This document shows positions 1 through 9,018 of a DNA stretch of 43,651 nt, piece after piece. Below the pieces are notes generated by a model. The model was not told the DNA's origin, made no database searches, and worked only from the letters and a program-made list of their open reading frames with translations. The position numbers were made by a program, and so were the translations under genes. How positions within the stretch are numbered: the stretch's first letter is position 1; the number at the start of each line of letters is the position of its first letter. The stretch is from Sphingobium quisquiliarum P25 (GTDB lineage: Bacteria; Pseudomonadota; Alphaproteobacteria; Sphingomonadales; Sphingomonadaceae), in NCBI RefSeq assembly GCF_000445065.1, contig NZ_ATHO01000104.1, positions 1 through 43,651 of the forward strand, written 5' to 3'.

Positions 1-637
1 GATGATAGACGCGGTCGGCCTCACCCAGCAAACGGGCGGCGCGCAGCGTGAGGTCATCAGGGTCGCCGGACAAGAGGCGGATGGGAACGAAGCGGGAGGC
101 GGCGATATCGCCCTGCCCCTCCAGCCAAAGCGGCAGGGCGTCCGCCGCATTATCGCTGAACGGGTCGATCACGCCGCCGGGGCTGAGGCCCGCGTCAATG
201 GCGCGGCGGCGCGCGGCTGCATCCGGCCAGCGCGCCCTTATGGCCGATCGCATGCCGTAAAGGGCCGTGGCGAGCGCGCCCAGCCGTTGCGGCAACAGCG
301 CCTCGAACCGCTGGCGCAGCGCCTTGGCAAGGCCAGCAGACGCGCCGCCGGTGCCGATGGCGATCAGCACGGGCGCCCGGTCGACGATCGCGGGCAGGGT
401 GAAGTCGCACAGGTCCGGCCGGTCAGTCGCATTCACCAGCACGCCGCGCGCGCGGAGCCGGACGGCCGTCGCCTCGTCCCCGTCGGCGACGATGGCGATC
501 GCGGCCTCATCCTCCTCCGCCACGATGCGGGCACCCGCGCGTTCGAGCAGGCGGCGCTTGGCGTCCGCCGCCTCCCCTGCCCCGGTCAGGATGACGGGCC
601 TGCCCTTCAACGTCAGGAAGACGGGCAGGCTGTGCAT
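1..637 (-). CDS. Siroheme synthase N-terminal protein (precorrin-2 dehydrogenase / ferrochelatase family), 3' end off window
   Basis: I translated this strand from the ATG at 637-635; it stays open to the window edge (212 residues). The N-terminus begins MHSLPVFLTLKGRPVILTGAG, followed by EAADAKRRLLER: a Rossmann nucleotide-binding start of the kind found in precorrin-2 dehydrogenase/sirohydrochlorin ferrochelatase (CysG N-terminal half), which makes siroheme for sulfite and nitrite reductases. Near the edge the reading becomes GDPDDLTLRAARLL, which resembles the opening GDPxLLT block of the SUMT methyltransferase half of CysG. Whether a full or vestigial SUMT domain follows cannot be seen. 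The start codon overlaps the lysA stop by one base (TGATG), so the two are probably translationally coupled. Confidence 0.8.
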   Translation of the reverse strand, partial: MHSLPVFLTLKGRPVILTGAGEAADAKRRLLERAGARIVAEEDEAAIAIVADGDEATAVRLRARGVLVNATDRPDLCDFTLPAIVDRAPVLIAIGTGGASAGLAKALRQRFEALLPQRLGALATALYGMRSAIRARWPDAAARRRAIDAGLSPGGVIDPFSDNAADALPLWLEGQGDIAASRFVPIRLLSGDPDDLTLRAARLLGEADRVYH

Positions 638-1902
638 CAGTCGCGCACCCAGTCGGGGATCTTGTCCGCCTCGATCAGCGCCTCGATCGGCGGGCGGGCG
701 CGAACGACCGCCCATTTGCCGCCCGAAACCAGCACCTCCGGCGTCAGCGGACGGCTGTTATAGGTGCCCGCCATGGTCGCGCCATAGGCGCCCGCCGTCA
801 TGAAGGCGACCAGATCGCCCGCCTGCACCACGTCCATGTCGCGGTGCATGGCGAAGGTGTCGCCGGTTTCGCAGACCGGCCCCACCACATTGGCGGTCGC
901 GCGTTTCCCGACCGGGTTGACGGCGCGGATGTCGTGCCATGCGTCGTAAAGGCTGGGGCGCATCAGGTCGTTCATCGCCGCGTCGACGATGACGAAGGGA
1001 GCCTGCGCGCCCTGCTTCACGCGCACCACGCGGGACAGCAGCGCGCCCGCATTGCCGACGATGACTCGCCCCGGTTCGAACATCAGGCGGACATTCCAGC
1101 CGCTGGTCACGCGCGTCACCATCTCCCCATAGGCGGCGGGAAGCGGCGGAATGGGAAGCGAGGGATCATAAGGCACGCCAAGGCCGCCGCCCAGGTCGGC
1201 GGTGCGGATGTCATGCCCCGCAGCGCGCAACTGACCGATGAGCGCGCCGACCTTGACGAAGGCGGCCTCCAGCGGCGCAAGGTCCGTGAGCTGGCTGCCG
1301 ATATGGACAGCGACCCCCTGCACGTCGAGGCCCGGCAGATCGCGCGCGGCGGCATAGCTTTCCAGCGCGCGGTCATAGGGAATGCCGAACTTGTTCTCCG
1401 ACTTGCCGGTCGAAATCTTGGCATGGGTGCCTGCATCGACATCCGGGTTGATGCGATAGGCGACGGGAGCTTGTCTGCCCATGGACAGCGCGACTTCGGA
1501 CAGCATCTCCGCTTCCGGCTCGCTTTCCAGGTTGAACTGGTAGATGCCATGTTCCAGCGCCAGACGCATCTCCCCGGCCGTCTTGCCGACGCCGGAAAAG
1601 ACGATGCGGCTGGCCGGAATGCCCGCAGCGATGGCACGCAGCAACTCGCCGCCCGACACCACGTCCGCGCCGAGTCCCAGCTTTGCCAGCGTCGCCAGCA
1701 CCGCGCCATTGGGATTCGCCTTGACCGCGAAAGCGATCAGCGGATCGGCAAGGCGCGACAAGGCTTCGCGGAACACGCCGACATGGCGGGTGAGCGTGGC
1801 GGTGGAATAGATATAGACGGGCGTGCCGACGGCCTCCGCAATCTCCGTCATCGGCACCTGCTCCACATGCATGGCGCCGTTCACATAATCGAAATGGTCC
1901 AA
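637..1902 (-). CDS. lysA: Diaminopimelate decarboxylase
   Basis: PLP-dependent decarboxylation of meso-diaminopimelate to lysine, the last step of lysine synthesis, in the cytoplasm. The 421-residue length is normal. Visible fold-type III motifs are FAVKANPN near residue 60 (the Lys that binds PLP), the HIGSQ block, GGGLG, EPGR (phosphate and substrate contacts) and CETGD near the C-terminus (catalytic Cys from the partner subunit). The start used is TTG at 1902-1900, giving MDHF as in related proteins, with purine-rich AGGACAAGAGAG upstream; the next in-frame start, GTG at 1884, would trim the conserved N-terminus. It lies downstream of argH and the LptM-like gene and overlaps the siroheme gene by one base, so it is probably part of a four-gene minus-strand operon. 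Confidence 0.96.
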   Translation of the reverse strand: MDHFDYVNGAMHVEQVPMTEIAEAVGTPVYIYSTATLTRHVGVFREALSRLADPLIAFAVKANPNGAVLATLAKLGLGADVVSGGELLRAIAAGIPASRIVFSGVGKTAGEMRLALEHGIYQFNLESEPEAEMLSEVALSMGRQAPVAYRINPDVDAGTHAKISTGKSENKFGIPYDRALESYAAARDLPGLDVQGVAVHIGSQLTDLAPLEAAFVKVGALIGQLRAAGHDIRTADLGGGLGVPYDPSLPIPPLPAAYGEMVTRVTSGWNVRLMFEPGRVIVGNAGALLSRVVRVKQGAQAPFVIVDAAMNDLMRPSLYDAWHDIRAVNPVGKRATANVVGPVCETGDTFAMHRDMDVVQAGDLVAFMTAGAYGATMAGTYNSRPLTPEVLVSGGKWAVVRARPPIEALIEADKIPDWVRD

Positions 1903-1927
1903 GGCTCTCTTGTCCTAGCGGGTCTGG

Positions 1928-2191
1928 TCAGGGCTGGCTTTCGGGCGGCAGATCGAAGGGATCATCCTCCCGGACGCGTGAATTGGTCAGCAGGTCGACG
2001 GTGCGTTCGGGCCGCGCCTGGATGGAAGGCGTCATCAGTTCCTGCGCGGTCGGCGCTGCGGCGGCGCCCACCGGCACGGCAGGCATCTTCTGCCCCTCAA
2101 TAGGCTTCAGCGGCTGACGCCCGCCACATGCCGCCAAGGCGAGCGGCAGCATGGCGAAGCCTATGCCGCGAAGGAGGATGCCGGTCCTCAT
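1928..2191 (-). CDS. lptM: Small lipoprotein, LptM (YifL)-like
   Basis: An 87-residue protein with a lipoprotein signal peptide (MRTGILLRG..., lipobox LAAC, lipidated Cys near residue 22). It continues [10 protein letters not shown], which matches the short C-G-x-x-G-P-L-x-x-P signature of the LptM/YifL family. LptM is known to help the LptD/LptE lipopolysaccharide translocon mature in E. coli. The rest is low-complexity Pro/Ala and an acidic tail. The position just upstream of lysA is also typical for this family in proteobacteria. The ATG overlaps the argH stop by four bases (ATGA, 2188-2191), so translation is probably coupled. The family call rests on a short motif plus gene order. Confidence 0.72.
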   Translation of the reverse strand: MRTGILLRGIGFAMLPLALAACGGRQPLKPIEGQKMPAVPVGAAAAPTAQELMTPSIQARPERTVDLLTNSRVREDDPFDLPPESQP

Positions 2192-3558
2192 GCCTGCCTG
2201 TCCTTTCGAGCCTGCGCGATGCGCGCCCGCACCTGATCGGGCGCGGTGCCACCATGGCTTTTCCGGCTGGCGACCGATGCATCGACCGTCAGCACCGCAT
2301 AGATGCGCTCATCAATCCGGGCGTCAATGGCTTTCAGCGTTTCGATCGGCAGGTCGGCCAGCGGCGTGCCCGCGCTCTCCGCCGCCGCCACCGCGCGGCC
2401 GGTGATGTGATGCGCCTCGCGGAAGGGCACATTGGCTTCGCGCACCAGCCAGTCGGCAAGGTCGGTGGCGGTGGCGAAGCCGCTTTCCGCAAGGCCACGC
2501 ATGCGATCGGTGCGGAACGTCACCGTCTCGATCATGCCGGTCATCGCGGCGATGCTGAGGCCCAGCAGATCATGCGCCTCGAACACCGGCGGCTTGTCGT
2601 CCTGCATGTCCTTCGAATAAGCGAGCGGCAGGCCCTTCATCGTGACGCACAGCGCGTTCATGCAGCCCATGATGCGCCCGGCATGGCCGCGCACCAGCTC
2701 GGCGGCATCGGGATTGCGCTTCTGCGGCATGATCGAACTGCCGGTCGAATAGGCGTCAGGCAGCTTGACGAAGCCGAAGGGCTGGCTCGCCCAGATGATG
2801 AACTCCTCGGCCAGGCGCGAAAGGTGCAGGCTGCACTGGGTGGCCGCCATCAGATAGTCGAGCGCGAAGTCACGGTCGGACACGCTGTCGAGGCTGTTGT
2901 CGGTCGGCTTGGCGAAGCCCAGCGCCGCCGCCGTCGCGTGGCGGTCGATCGGAAAGCCGGTTCCGGCGAGCGCGGCCGCGCCCAGCGGGCATTCGTTCAG
3001 CCGCGTGCGCGCATCGGCGAAGCGGCTGCGGTCGCGGCGGACCATCTCATGATAGGCCATCAGGTGATGGCCCAGCGTCACGGGCTGCGCGGATTGAAGG
3101 TGGGTGAAACCGGGCATGACGGCATCGGCATGCTCCTCCGCGCGGGCAAGCAGCGCCTGCTGGAGCGCATCGAGCCCCGCCTCTACCTCGTCGATCGCGT
3201 CGCGCACCCAAAGGCGGAAGTCGGTCGCCACCTGGTCATTGCGCGACCGGGCGGTGTGCAGCCTTCCTGCCGCCGGGCCGATCAGTTCGGCGAGGCGCGA
3301 TTCCGTGACCATGTGGATATCTTCCAGGTCCAGGTTCACGGGCACGCCATTGGCTTCATATTCGGCCGCGATCCTGTCCAGTCCGGCGGTTATCGCCTGC
3401 GCGTCCTCACCGCTGACGATGCCCTGTTTCGCCAGCATCGCGACATGCGCCTTCGATCCGGCGACGTCCTGCTTCCACAATCGCTTGTCGAACGGGATGG
3501 AGGCATTTATCTCGCGCATGACCGAAGCCGGGCCCGCTGCGAAGCGTCCGCCCCACAT
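2188..3558 (-). CDS. argH: Argininosuccinate lyase
   Basis: Splits argininosuccinate into arginine and fumarate, the last step of arginine synthesis. It is a cytosolic homotetramer of the aspartase/fumarase superfamily. The 456-residue length is standard. The N-terminal MWGGRF block, [12 protein letters not shown] (substrate contact) and the superfamily signature [12 protein letters not shown] with the catalytic Ser loop are all present. The ATG at 3558 starts directly at MWGGRF. The gene is divergent from the TlpA-type lipoprotein gene with only 16 bases between the two start codons, so its promoter must lie in or across the start of that gene. The 3' end overlaps the LptM-like gene by four bases. 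Confidence 0.97.
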   Translation of the reverse strand: MWGGRFAAGPASVMREINASIPFDKRLWKQDVAGSKAHVAMLAKQGIVSGEDAQAITAGLDRIAAEYEANGVPVNLDLEDIHMVTESRLAELIGPAAGRLHTARSRNDQVATDFRLWVRDAIDEVEAGLDALQQALLARAEEHADAVMPGFTHLQSAQPVTLGHHLMAYHEMVRRDRSRFADARTRLNECPLGAAALAGTGFPIDRHATAAALGFAKPTDNSLDSVSDRDFALDYLMAATQCSLHLSRLAEEFIIWASQPFGFVKLPDAYSTGSSIMPQKRNPDAAELVRGHAGRIMGCMNALCVTMKGLPLAYSKDMQDDKPPVFEAHDLLGLSIAAMTGMIETVTFRTDRMRGLAESGFATATDLADWLVREANVPFREAHHITGRAVAAAESAGTPLADLPIETLKAIDARIDERIYAVLTVDASVASRKSHGGTAPDQVRARIAQARKDRQA

Positions 3559-3574
3559 GCTGTTGGAGCCTTCG

Positions 3575-4210
3575 TTGCGAACTTCCCCGTCCCGATCAAC
3601 TTTGCCCTGCGTAATGACACTGCTCCTGCTGGCTGGCCTTGGCGCGTGCGATAGGCAATCGCCGCCTCCTGGGCAAGGTCAAGCCAATAGCAGCGCGCAA
3701 ATCCCGGCGGCAAGCGGCGAGGCGACGGGCGCTTCGCAAAGCGCGAAGGGCGTGTTCAGCTATACGATCGACCGTTCGAAGGCGGGCGCCGCCGCCCCGG
3801 ATTTTTCCTTCACCGGGCCGGACGGCAAGGACGCGGCGTTGCAGGATTTCGCGGGCAAGCCAGTGCTGGTGAACCTGTGGGCGACATGGTGCGCGCCTTG
3901 CGTCGCTGAAATGCCGACGCTCGACAGCCTGGCCAAGGCTTATAAGAAGGACGGTCTGGCCGTGCTGACCATATCGCAGGACAGCCAGGGCGAAAGCGTG
4001 GTCAAGCCCTTCTTCGCCAAGCATAAGCTGCCGAACCTGCAAGGCTGGACCGATCCCGAAAACCAGTTCGGCTTCCACTTCGCCACCGGCATGCTGCCGA
4101 CCAGCGTGCTGTACGACCGGCAGGGCAAGGAAATGGCGCGGGTCGTCGGCGCGCTGGACTGGAACAGCAAGGAAGGCCGGGATCTGATCGCGGCGGCGCT
4201 GGAGTCCTGA
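3575..4210 (+). CDS. TlpA-family thiol:disulfide oxidoreductase, lipoprotein
   Basis: A periplasm-facing, membrane-anchored thioredoxin-like protein of the TlpA/ResA group, which reduces disulfides during cytochrome c or periplasmic protein maturation. The redox motif WCAPC lies in [14 protein letters not shown]; the TlpA-type cis-proline region MLPTSVL follows. The start chosen is TTG at 3575: a GGAG Shine-Dalgarno at 3565-3568 lies six bases upstream, and this start gives a basic n-region before [12 protein letters not shown] with the lipobox. The ATG at 3614 would leave only 11 uncharged residues before the Cys, too short for a signal peptide. About 211 residues. A spacer rich in Ala, Ser and Gln separates the Cys from the thioredoxin domain. 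Divergent from argH. Confidence 0.88.
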   Translation: MRTSPSRSTLPCVMTLLLLAGLGACDRQSPPPGQGQANSSAQIPAASGEATGASQSAKGVFSYTIDRSKAGAAAPDFSFTGPDGKDAALQDFAGKPVLVNLWATWCAPCVAEMPTLDSLAKAYKKDGLAVLTISQDSQGESVVKPFFAKHKLPNLQGWTDPENQFGFHFATGMLPTSVLYDRQGKEMARVVGALDWNSKEGRDLIAAALES

Positions 4211-4502
4211 CGGAATCTACTCGCCCCTGCTCCGTCATGCTGAACTTGTGTTTAAACGTAAGGCATCGCCAAAACGAACAAGCGCCGGAAACCCGCTATT
4301 TTCGGCGCATGCAAAGTGCGCAGGCATGTTGCGCGCTTCTCAATTGCAGAGCACGCACAAGCTAAAATATCCTTTGGCGAGATCGATAGTAAATCTATGG
4401 AAACAACTTCATAAATCTGAAAAATTGTGCGGCGCAATAGCGGTTTTTCAGACCATCTCCGTTTCCCCCACTGCACGATAACGCATAAGCAGGGGGCAAT
4501 AG
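4211..4502. other. Intergenic region upstream of the TonB-dependent receptor
   Basis: 292 bases with no supportable gene. It is clearly AT-richer than its surroundings, especially 4350-4450, as expected for a promoter region. A purine-rich AGGGGGC at 4491-4497 is a plausible ribosome binding site for the receptor ATG at 4503. The first 45 bases contain CGTCATGCTGAACTTGTG, which looks like a truncated piece of a dispersed intergenic repeat. I found no clear sigma-70 hexamer pair, Fur box or cobalamin riboswitch box, so control of the receptor is not readable here. Confidence 0.5.
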
Positions 4503-7121
4503 ATGAAACGATTATCCGCAGTTCGACTTTCTCTTGTTCTGGCTTCCTCCTGGTCCGCTTGCGCGGTTGCACAGGAGGCGACGCAAGCACCGCAGGCCGA
4601 CGAGGGATCGGCCATCATCGTCACCGGCACCCGCGCCACCGGCATGCAGGCCGCCGAAAGCGCCGCGCCGATCCAGGTGCTGAGCGAAGAGGCGATCAGC
4701 CATGTCGGCCAGCCCAACCTCAACCAGGTGCTGACGCAGCTCGTCCCCAGCTTCACCGCGCAGACGCAGGGCACCGACCTTTCCAGCTTCTCTCTTTCCG
4801 CCCGGCTGCGCGGCCTTAGCCCCAATCACACGCTGGTGCTGGTCAACGGCAAGCGCCGCCACGGCAACGGCATCCTTCAGGTGATTTCCGGCGCGTTCCA
4901 GGGCTCGGCCGCGCCCAGCATCGACCTGATCCCGCCGGACTCCGTGGCGCGCGTCGAAGTGTTTCAGGAAGGCGCGGCGGCCGTCTACGGCACCGATGCG
5001 ATCGCGGGCGTCATCAACTTCATCCTCAAGGACCAGGACGAAGGCGGCACCTTCAAGATCACCGGCGGCCAGCATTATGACAGCGAGGGCGAGCTTTTCT
5101 CCGCATCCGGCAATATGGGCTTCAAGCTGGGCGAGGACGGCTTCTTCAACCTGACCCTGTTCCACAGGCGGCAGGACTATACGACCGTGGGCGAAGGCCA
5201 GGTGCAGGTGACGCAACGCGACGGATCGCTGCAACCCAACGCCCCGGCCCAATGGTCGAACCTGACCGGCGACGCCCTGTCGGGGATCAATGGCGGCCAG
5301 CCCCGCACGAAGCTGACGCTCGGCTTCTACAATATGGGCTATGATTTCGGCGGCGTCGAACTGTACAGCTTCGGCGACTATGCCCGCCGCGAAGGCTGGG
5401 CCAAGCAGGGCTACCGCCATCCCAAGCGCATCTGCTACGAAGCGGGCAATCTGGGCGGCAGCGTGACCCCGGCGCCCTACGATCCCAGCATCTGCTACAG
5501 CGACACCGGCATCTATGGCATGGTTCCGTTGCAGCATGTCGTCGAGGACGAATATAGCTTCACCGTGGGCGCCAAGGGCGAGTTCGGCGGCGGCTGGAAC
5601 TATGACATCAGCGGCACCTATGGCGCGCAGAAGGACAGCATCTACACCGAACAGTCAGCGCATCGCGAATTGTGGCAGGAAAGCTTTGCCGCAGGCGGCG
5701 TCGCCCGTGCGATCACGCCCAGCAGCGCCTATGACGGCGGGTTCAAGCTGGCGCAGACGACCATTACGACCGACATCCGCAAAGAATTCGATGCCGGCAT
5801 GGCTTCTCCGCTGACCTTCGCGTTCGGCGGTGAGTACCGGAAGGACGAATATGAAATCCTTCAGGGCGACGCCGTTTCGACCTACAAGACCGGCGTCCAG
5901 TCCTTCCCCGGCTACAAGGCGTCCGACGCAGGCGATTTCCAGCGCAGTTCTAAGGCGGTCTACGCCAACCTGATCGGCGAGCCGGTGGATGGCTGGAGCG
6001 TCGATCTTGCCGGACGCTATGAAGATTATACGGATTTTGGCGATACCGCGATCTGGAAGGTGACGACGCGCTACGACTTCTCGCCCGCCATCGCCATCCG
6101 GGGCACGGCCAGCACCGGCTTCCGCGCTCCCACCCTCGCCGAACAGAAATATTCGACCATCAATGTGGGCCCGACCAGCGCCATAGCGCAGCTTCCCGCA
6201 GGCACCCCGGCTGCCGCACTGCTGGGATTCGGATCGTTGAAGGCGGAAAAGTCGAAGAATTTCTCCGCCGGTATCGTGCTGCGGCCGGTGCCCAAGCTGG
6301 CGGTCACGGTTGATGGCTATCTTATCAAGATCAAGGACCGCATCACCGGGACGGCGGCGCGCAACGCCGTGCTGAACGGCGTGCCGCAGGCGGGTGGCGC
6401 GGACATTCTGAACGCCCTGAGCGCGGCTGGCATCGTGCTCGACAGCGCATTGTTCACCGACGGCACCATCGGCGTGTCCAGCTTCACCAACGGCATCGAC
6501 ACGCGGACCTGGGGCATCGACTTTTCCGCAAGCTATCCGGTGGCGCTGGACTTCGGAACGCTGAACCTGTCGCTGACCGCCAACTATAACAAGACGAAGA
6601 TCACGGACAACAAGGTCGGCTATCCGATCTTCAACGCCGCGTCGGAAAGCAACATCGAACGGTCCAACCCGGACTACAAGGTCGTAGCCAACGCCCTGTT
6701 CAAGAGCGGCAGGTTCACGCTCAACCTGCGCGAAACCTTCTACGGCAAGACCAGCGTCCTGGTGCGGCCCGCCTTCAACGCGCGCACGGTCGCTGGCGCG
6801 CTACCCGACGGCGGTTTCCTGATCGGGGACGGTGCAGGCGGTGCAAGCCAGCTCTACTTCAACGGCGTTGTGAAGGCGACGGCGATCACCGATCTGGAGG
6901 CGAGCTATGACTTTACCGATCATGTGACCTTCGCGATCGGCGCCAACAACCTGTTCGACAAGCGCCCCGAAATCCCCAAGCTGCTGGGAGACGATGTCCC
7001 TGTGGGAGCGGGCGTTTCTCCCTACATCAACGGTTCGGGCAGCTATAACAGCTACTACGGCCATGGCCCTTACGGAACGTCGGGCGGCTATTACTATGCT
7101 CGCCTGGAGTTCAAATTCTAA
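4503..7121 (+). CDS. TonB-dependent outer-membrane receptor
   Basis: An 872-residue ligand-gated outer-membrane transporter energised by TonB-ExbB-ExbD. A Sec signal peptide ends near residue 23 (AVA before QE). A TonB-box/plug start IIVTGTR lies at about 38-44, with the plug to about residue 170 (LRGLSPNHTLVLVNGKRR, IDLIPPDSVARVEVFQEGAAAVYGTDAIAGVINF). The rest is a beta-barrel ending in an aromatic strand, ARLEFKF, with a terminal Phe as needed for BAM insertion. A large Gly/Tyr-rich loop lies just before the last strand. The substrate cannot be told from sequence; no permease, TonB or sigma/anti-sigma pair is adjacent. The ATG at 4503 has AGGGGGC upstream. Confidence 0.93.
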   Translation: MKRLSAVRLSLVLASSWSACAVAQEATQAPQADEGSAIIVTGTRATGMQAAESAAPIQVLSEEAISHVGQPNLNQVLTQLVPSFTAQTQGTDLSSFSLSARLRGLSPNHTLVLVNGKRRHGNGILQVISGAFQGSAAPSIDLIPPDSVARVEVFQEGAAAVYGTDAIAGVINFILKDQDEGGTFKITGGQHYDSEGELFSASGNMGFKLGEDGFFNLTLFHRRQDYTTVGEGQVQVTQRDGSLQPNAPAQWSNLTGDALSGINGGQPRTKLTLGFYNMGYDFGGVELYSFGDYARREGWAKQGYRHPKRICYEAGNLGGSVTPAPYDPSICYSDTGIYGMVPLQHVVEDEYSFTVGAKGEFGGGWNYDISGTYGAQKDSIYTEQSAHRELWQESFAAGGVARAITPSSAYDGGFKLAQTTITTDIRKEFDAGMASPLTFAFGGEYRKDEYEILQGDAVSTYKTGVQSFPGYKASDAGDFQRSSKAVYANLIGEPVDGWSVDLAGRYEDYTDFGDTAIWKVTTRYDFSPAIAIRGTASTGFRAPTLAEQKYSTINVGPTSAIAQLPAGTPAAALLGFGSLKAEKSKNFSAGIVLRPVPKLAVTVDGYLIKIKDRITGTAARNAVLNGVPQAGGADILNALSAAGIVLDSALFTDGTIGVSSFTNGIDTRTWGIDFSASYPVALDFGTLNLSLTANYNKTKITDNKVGYPIFNAASESNIERSNPDYKVVANALFKSGRFTLNLRETFYGKTSVLVRPAFNARTVAGALPDGGFLIGDGAGGASQLYFNGVVKATAITDLEASYDFTDHVTFAIGANNLFDKRPEIPKLLGDDVPVGAGVSPYINGSGSYNSYYGHGPYGTSGGYYYARLEFKF

Positions 7122-7144
7122 AAAGCCTATCGGGTCGCGGAGGA

Positions 7145-7174
7145 GGCCGGCTTCGGAAACGAAGCTGGCCTTTT
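7145..7174 (+). terminator. Rho-independent terminator of the TonB receptor gene
   Basis: An 11-bp stem (GGCCGGCTTCG / CGAAGCTGGCC, one G-U type mismatch) with a GAAA tetraloop is followed directly by TTTT. It lies 23 bases after the receptor stop codon, in the right orientation to end that transcript. Confidence 0.85.
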
Positions 7175-7187
7175 CTATTGGTTCCCG

Positions 7188-7228
7188 GACTAAATCCTCT
7201 CTCTCTATTGGTACGGAGGATTTTAGTC
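7188..7228. repeat. Inverted repeat over the 3' end of the Trm112-like gene
   Basis: GACTAAATCCTC at 7188-7199 pairs with GAGGATTTTAGTC at 7216-7228, with one extra T in the right arm and a 16-base loop rich in CT and TATTGG. The right arm contains the stop codon of the minus-strand Trm112-like gene. The octamer CTATTGGT occurs twice, at 7175-7182 and 7205-7212. It could be a second stop signal for either convergent transcript, but there is no good T-run on the minus side. Confidence 0.55.
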
Positions 7229-7402
7229 TGACAGTTCCCTCGCCTCGCGCACCACCAGAACAGGAACGCCATCGCGCACGGGAAAGGCAAGACCCGCCGC
7301 GTCGGAGATGAGTTCCGACCGCTCCGGGTCCCACCGTAAGGGCGTCCGCGTGACCGGACACACCAGCTTCGCCAACAGCGCGGGATCAAGTGCCCGGCTC
7401 AT
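7223..7402 (-). CDS. Trm112-family small protein (YcaR/UPF0434-like)
   Basis: A 59-residue gene read directly from the minus strand, from ATG at 7402-7400 to TAA at 7225-7223. The protein begins [19 protein letters not shown] and ends with [14 protein letters not shown]. The [10 protein letters not shown]...PL segment, [20 protein letters not shown] and small size match the Trm112/UPF0434 family, whose eukaryotic member activates methyltransferases; the bacterial role is not established. Only one Cys of the usual zinc-binding set is present. The start overlaps the stop of the LON-domain gene by four bases (ATGA), so it is translationally coupled. Confidence 0.85.
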   Translation of the reverse strand: MSRALDPALLAKLVCPVTRTPLRWDPERSELISDAAGLAFPVRDGVPVLVVREARELSD

Positions 7403-8010
7403 TGCATCGTCGCTCCGCCATCGCGTTCGATGCGGCCGACGATCTGCATCAACTGGATGATGCGTTCCGAACGCTCGCGCAGGCTGTCCGCCTCCAGCAG
7501 CGTCTGCTTGGCCGCAGGGTCGAACGGCGCGACCTGCGCTATGCCGTTGACCAGCGACATATCGTCCAGCCGCGATACGGCGGTCCAGTCCACCACATAA
7601 CCAAGCGCTTCGGCGAAGCGGCGCGATTCCTGCTCGATCGCGGCGCGCTCCACCGCCGCCAGCACCTCGTCCTCCGGCGCCTGCTCCACATCCGCTTCGA
7701 TCTGGCGGAAGGCGGTGGCGACATCCAGTTCGCGGATGACGCGGAACCGCGCAAGGCCCTTGAGGACGATGTTGAACCGGCCATCCTCCAGCGCCTCGAT
7801 ATGGCTGATATGGCCAAGGCAGCCCATATCGAACAGTGCAGGCCTTGGCCCGTCACCGCGCGGCTGGATCATGCCGATGCGCCGGTCGCGCGCCATCGCG
7901 TCATGGATGAGCGCCCGGTAGCGCGGCTCGAAAATGTGGAGCGGCAGTTCCATGCCCGGCAGGAGCAAGGCCCCCGCCAGCGGGAATATGGAAACGCGGG
8001 CGCGGTTCAC
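7399..8010 (-). CDS. LON N-terminal (substrate-binding) domain protein without protease domain
   Basis: About 203 residues. The LON substrate-binding domain fills the N-terminal part ([26 protein letters not shown], then GCLGHI and [10 protein letters not shown]) and is followed by an alpha-helical C-terminus. No AAA+ or Ser-Lys protease domain follows, so this is the stand-alone form common in proteobacteria; its function is not established. I chose the GTG at 8010, which places the domain just after VNRARV. An ATG at 8070 is also open but would overlap the upstream thioredoxin gene by 49 bases. Part of a three-gene minus-strand unit with the thioredoxin and Trm112-like genes. Confidence 0.88.
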   Translation of the reverse strand: MNRARVSIFPLAGALLLPGMELPLHIFEPRYRALIHDAMARDRRIGMIQPRGDGPRPALFDMGCLGHISHIEALEDGRFNIVLKGLARFRVIRELDVATAFRQIEADVEQAPEDEVLAAVERAAIEQESRRFAEALGYVVDWTAVSRLDDMSLVNGIAQVAPFDPAAKQTLLEADSLRERSERIIQLMQIVGRIERDGGATMQ

Positions 8011-8021
8011 CGCCGCAGCCG

Positions 8022-8933
8022 TCAGGAAAAGAGGATCTGGGACAATTTCCGCCGCTGCGCCGCGACCCATGGGTCTTCCAGACCCGTCGCCTCGAACAGC
8101 TTGAGCAATTGCGCGCGCGCCGCACCGTCGTTCCAGCCACGATCGCGGCGGATCATCTCTAGATATTCCTCGGCCGCCCGGTCGCGATCGCCATTGGCCA
8201 TCAACCCGCCCGCCAGTTCGAACCGCGCCTCCTGATCGTCCGGGTCAGCGGCGACGCGCGCCTCCACGCCGGTCAGGTCGGCCACGGGCTTGGCATCGCG
8301 GGCCAGGGCGATGGCGGCGCGGGCGCGATCTATCGCCTGATCCTTCGCCACATCAGCCGGGAGCGCCGCCAGAACCGCCTCGGCCTCATCCAGCCGGGCG
8401 AGCGCGACCAGCGCCCGCGCCTCGCCCGATGCAACATCGGCATTGTCCGGGACCATCTGCGCGATCTGCTGGAATACCGACAAGGCGCGCTCATGCTCGC
8501 CGCCCGCCAGAAGCTCCTCGCCCATGGCGATCAGCGGCGCGATCTCCTCAAGCTGCGCCTTTTCGTCCGAGGCGACGGGAAGCTGGGCAAGCAACTGGTC
8601 GAGATATTGCTTCAGTTGCCCTTCGGTCCGCGCCTGGCTGAGGTCGGCGACCGGCTGACCCTGAAAAACGGCGTAGACGGTCGGGATCGACTGGACGCGG
8701 AACTGGGCGGCGATGAACTTATTCTCATCGACGTTGATTTTGACCAGCTTCACGCCCTTGGACGCATAACCGGCGCAGACCTTTTCGATGACGGGCGTCA
8801 GCTGCTTGCAGGGGCCGCACCATTCCGCCCAGAAATCGACGATGACCAGGCTGGTGCGGGAAGGTTCCACAACGTCGCGGCGGAACGCCTCCACCGCTGC
8901 CTTATCGGTGTCGCTCATTCCTAGGGTCGCCAC
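8022..8933 (-). CDS. Thioredoxin-TPR co-chaperone, CnoX/YbbN-like
   Basis: An N-terminal thioredoxin domain (residues about 15-120) carries the intact redox motif WCGPCKQ and cis-Pro IPTVYAV. It is followed by tetratricopeptide-like helices to about residue 303. This layout is that of CnoX (YbbN), a holdase that hands clients to GroEL or DnaK; a CGPC motif indicates that this version also has oxidoreductase activity, unlike the SxxC E. coli protein. The start chosen is GTG at 8933 because AGGAGA lies seven bases upstream; TTG at 8951 and the internal ATG at 8900 have no such site. It heads the LON/Trm112 unit, 11 bases from the LON gene. Confidence 0.9.
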   Translation of the reverse strand: MATLGMSDTDKAAVEAFRRDVVEPSRTSLVIVDFWAEWCGPCKQLTPVIEKVCAGYASKGVKLVKINVDENKFIAAQFRVQSIPTVYAVFQGQPVADLSQARTEGQLKQYLDQLLAQLPVASDEKAQLEEIAPLIAMGEELLAGGEHERALSVFQQIAQMVPDNADVASGEARALVALARLDEAEAVLAALPADVAKDQAIDRARAAIALARDAKPVADLTGVEARVAADPDDQEARFELAGGLMANGDRDRAAEEYLEMIRRDRGWNDGAARAQLLKLFEATGLEDPWVAAQRRKLSQILFS

Positions 8934-9018
8934 GTTTCTGTCTCCTGCCAATGCGGTTGGGTGCCGCCTCCATACATCGCAATATGTGGGGCGTCACCCT
9001 TCCGGCACAAGGGAGCGA

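Noticed and set aside
844..3654. Long plus-strand open frames opposite lysA and argH
   Set aside because: Antisense of clearly conserved genes with composition typical of GC-rich shadows (many Arg, Ala, His, Gly) and no motif.
4211..4502. Cobalamin riboswitch or Fur box upstream of the TonB receptor
   Set aside because: I looked for a B12 box and for a GATAATGATAATCATTATC-like site and found neither.
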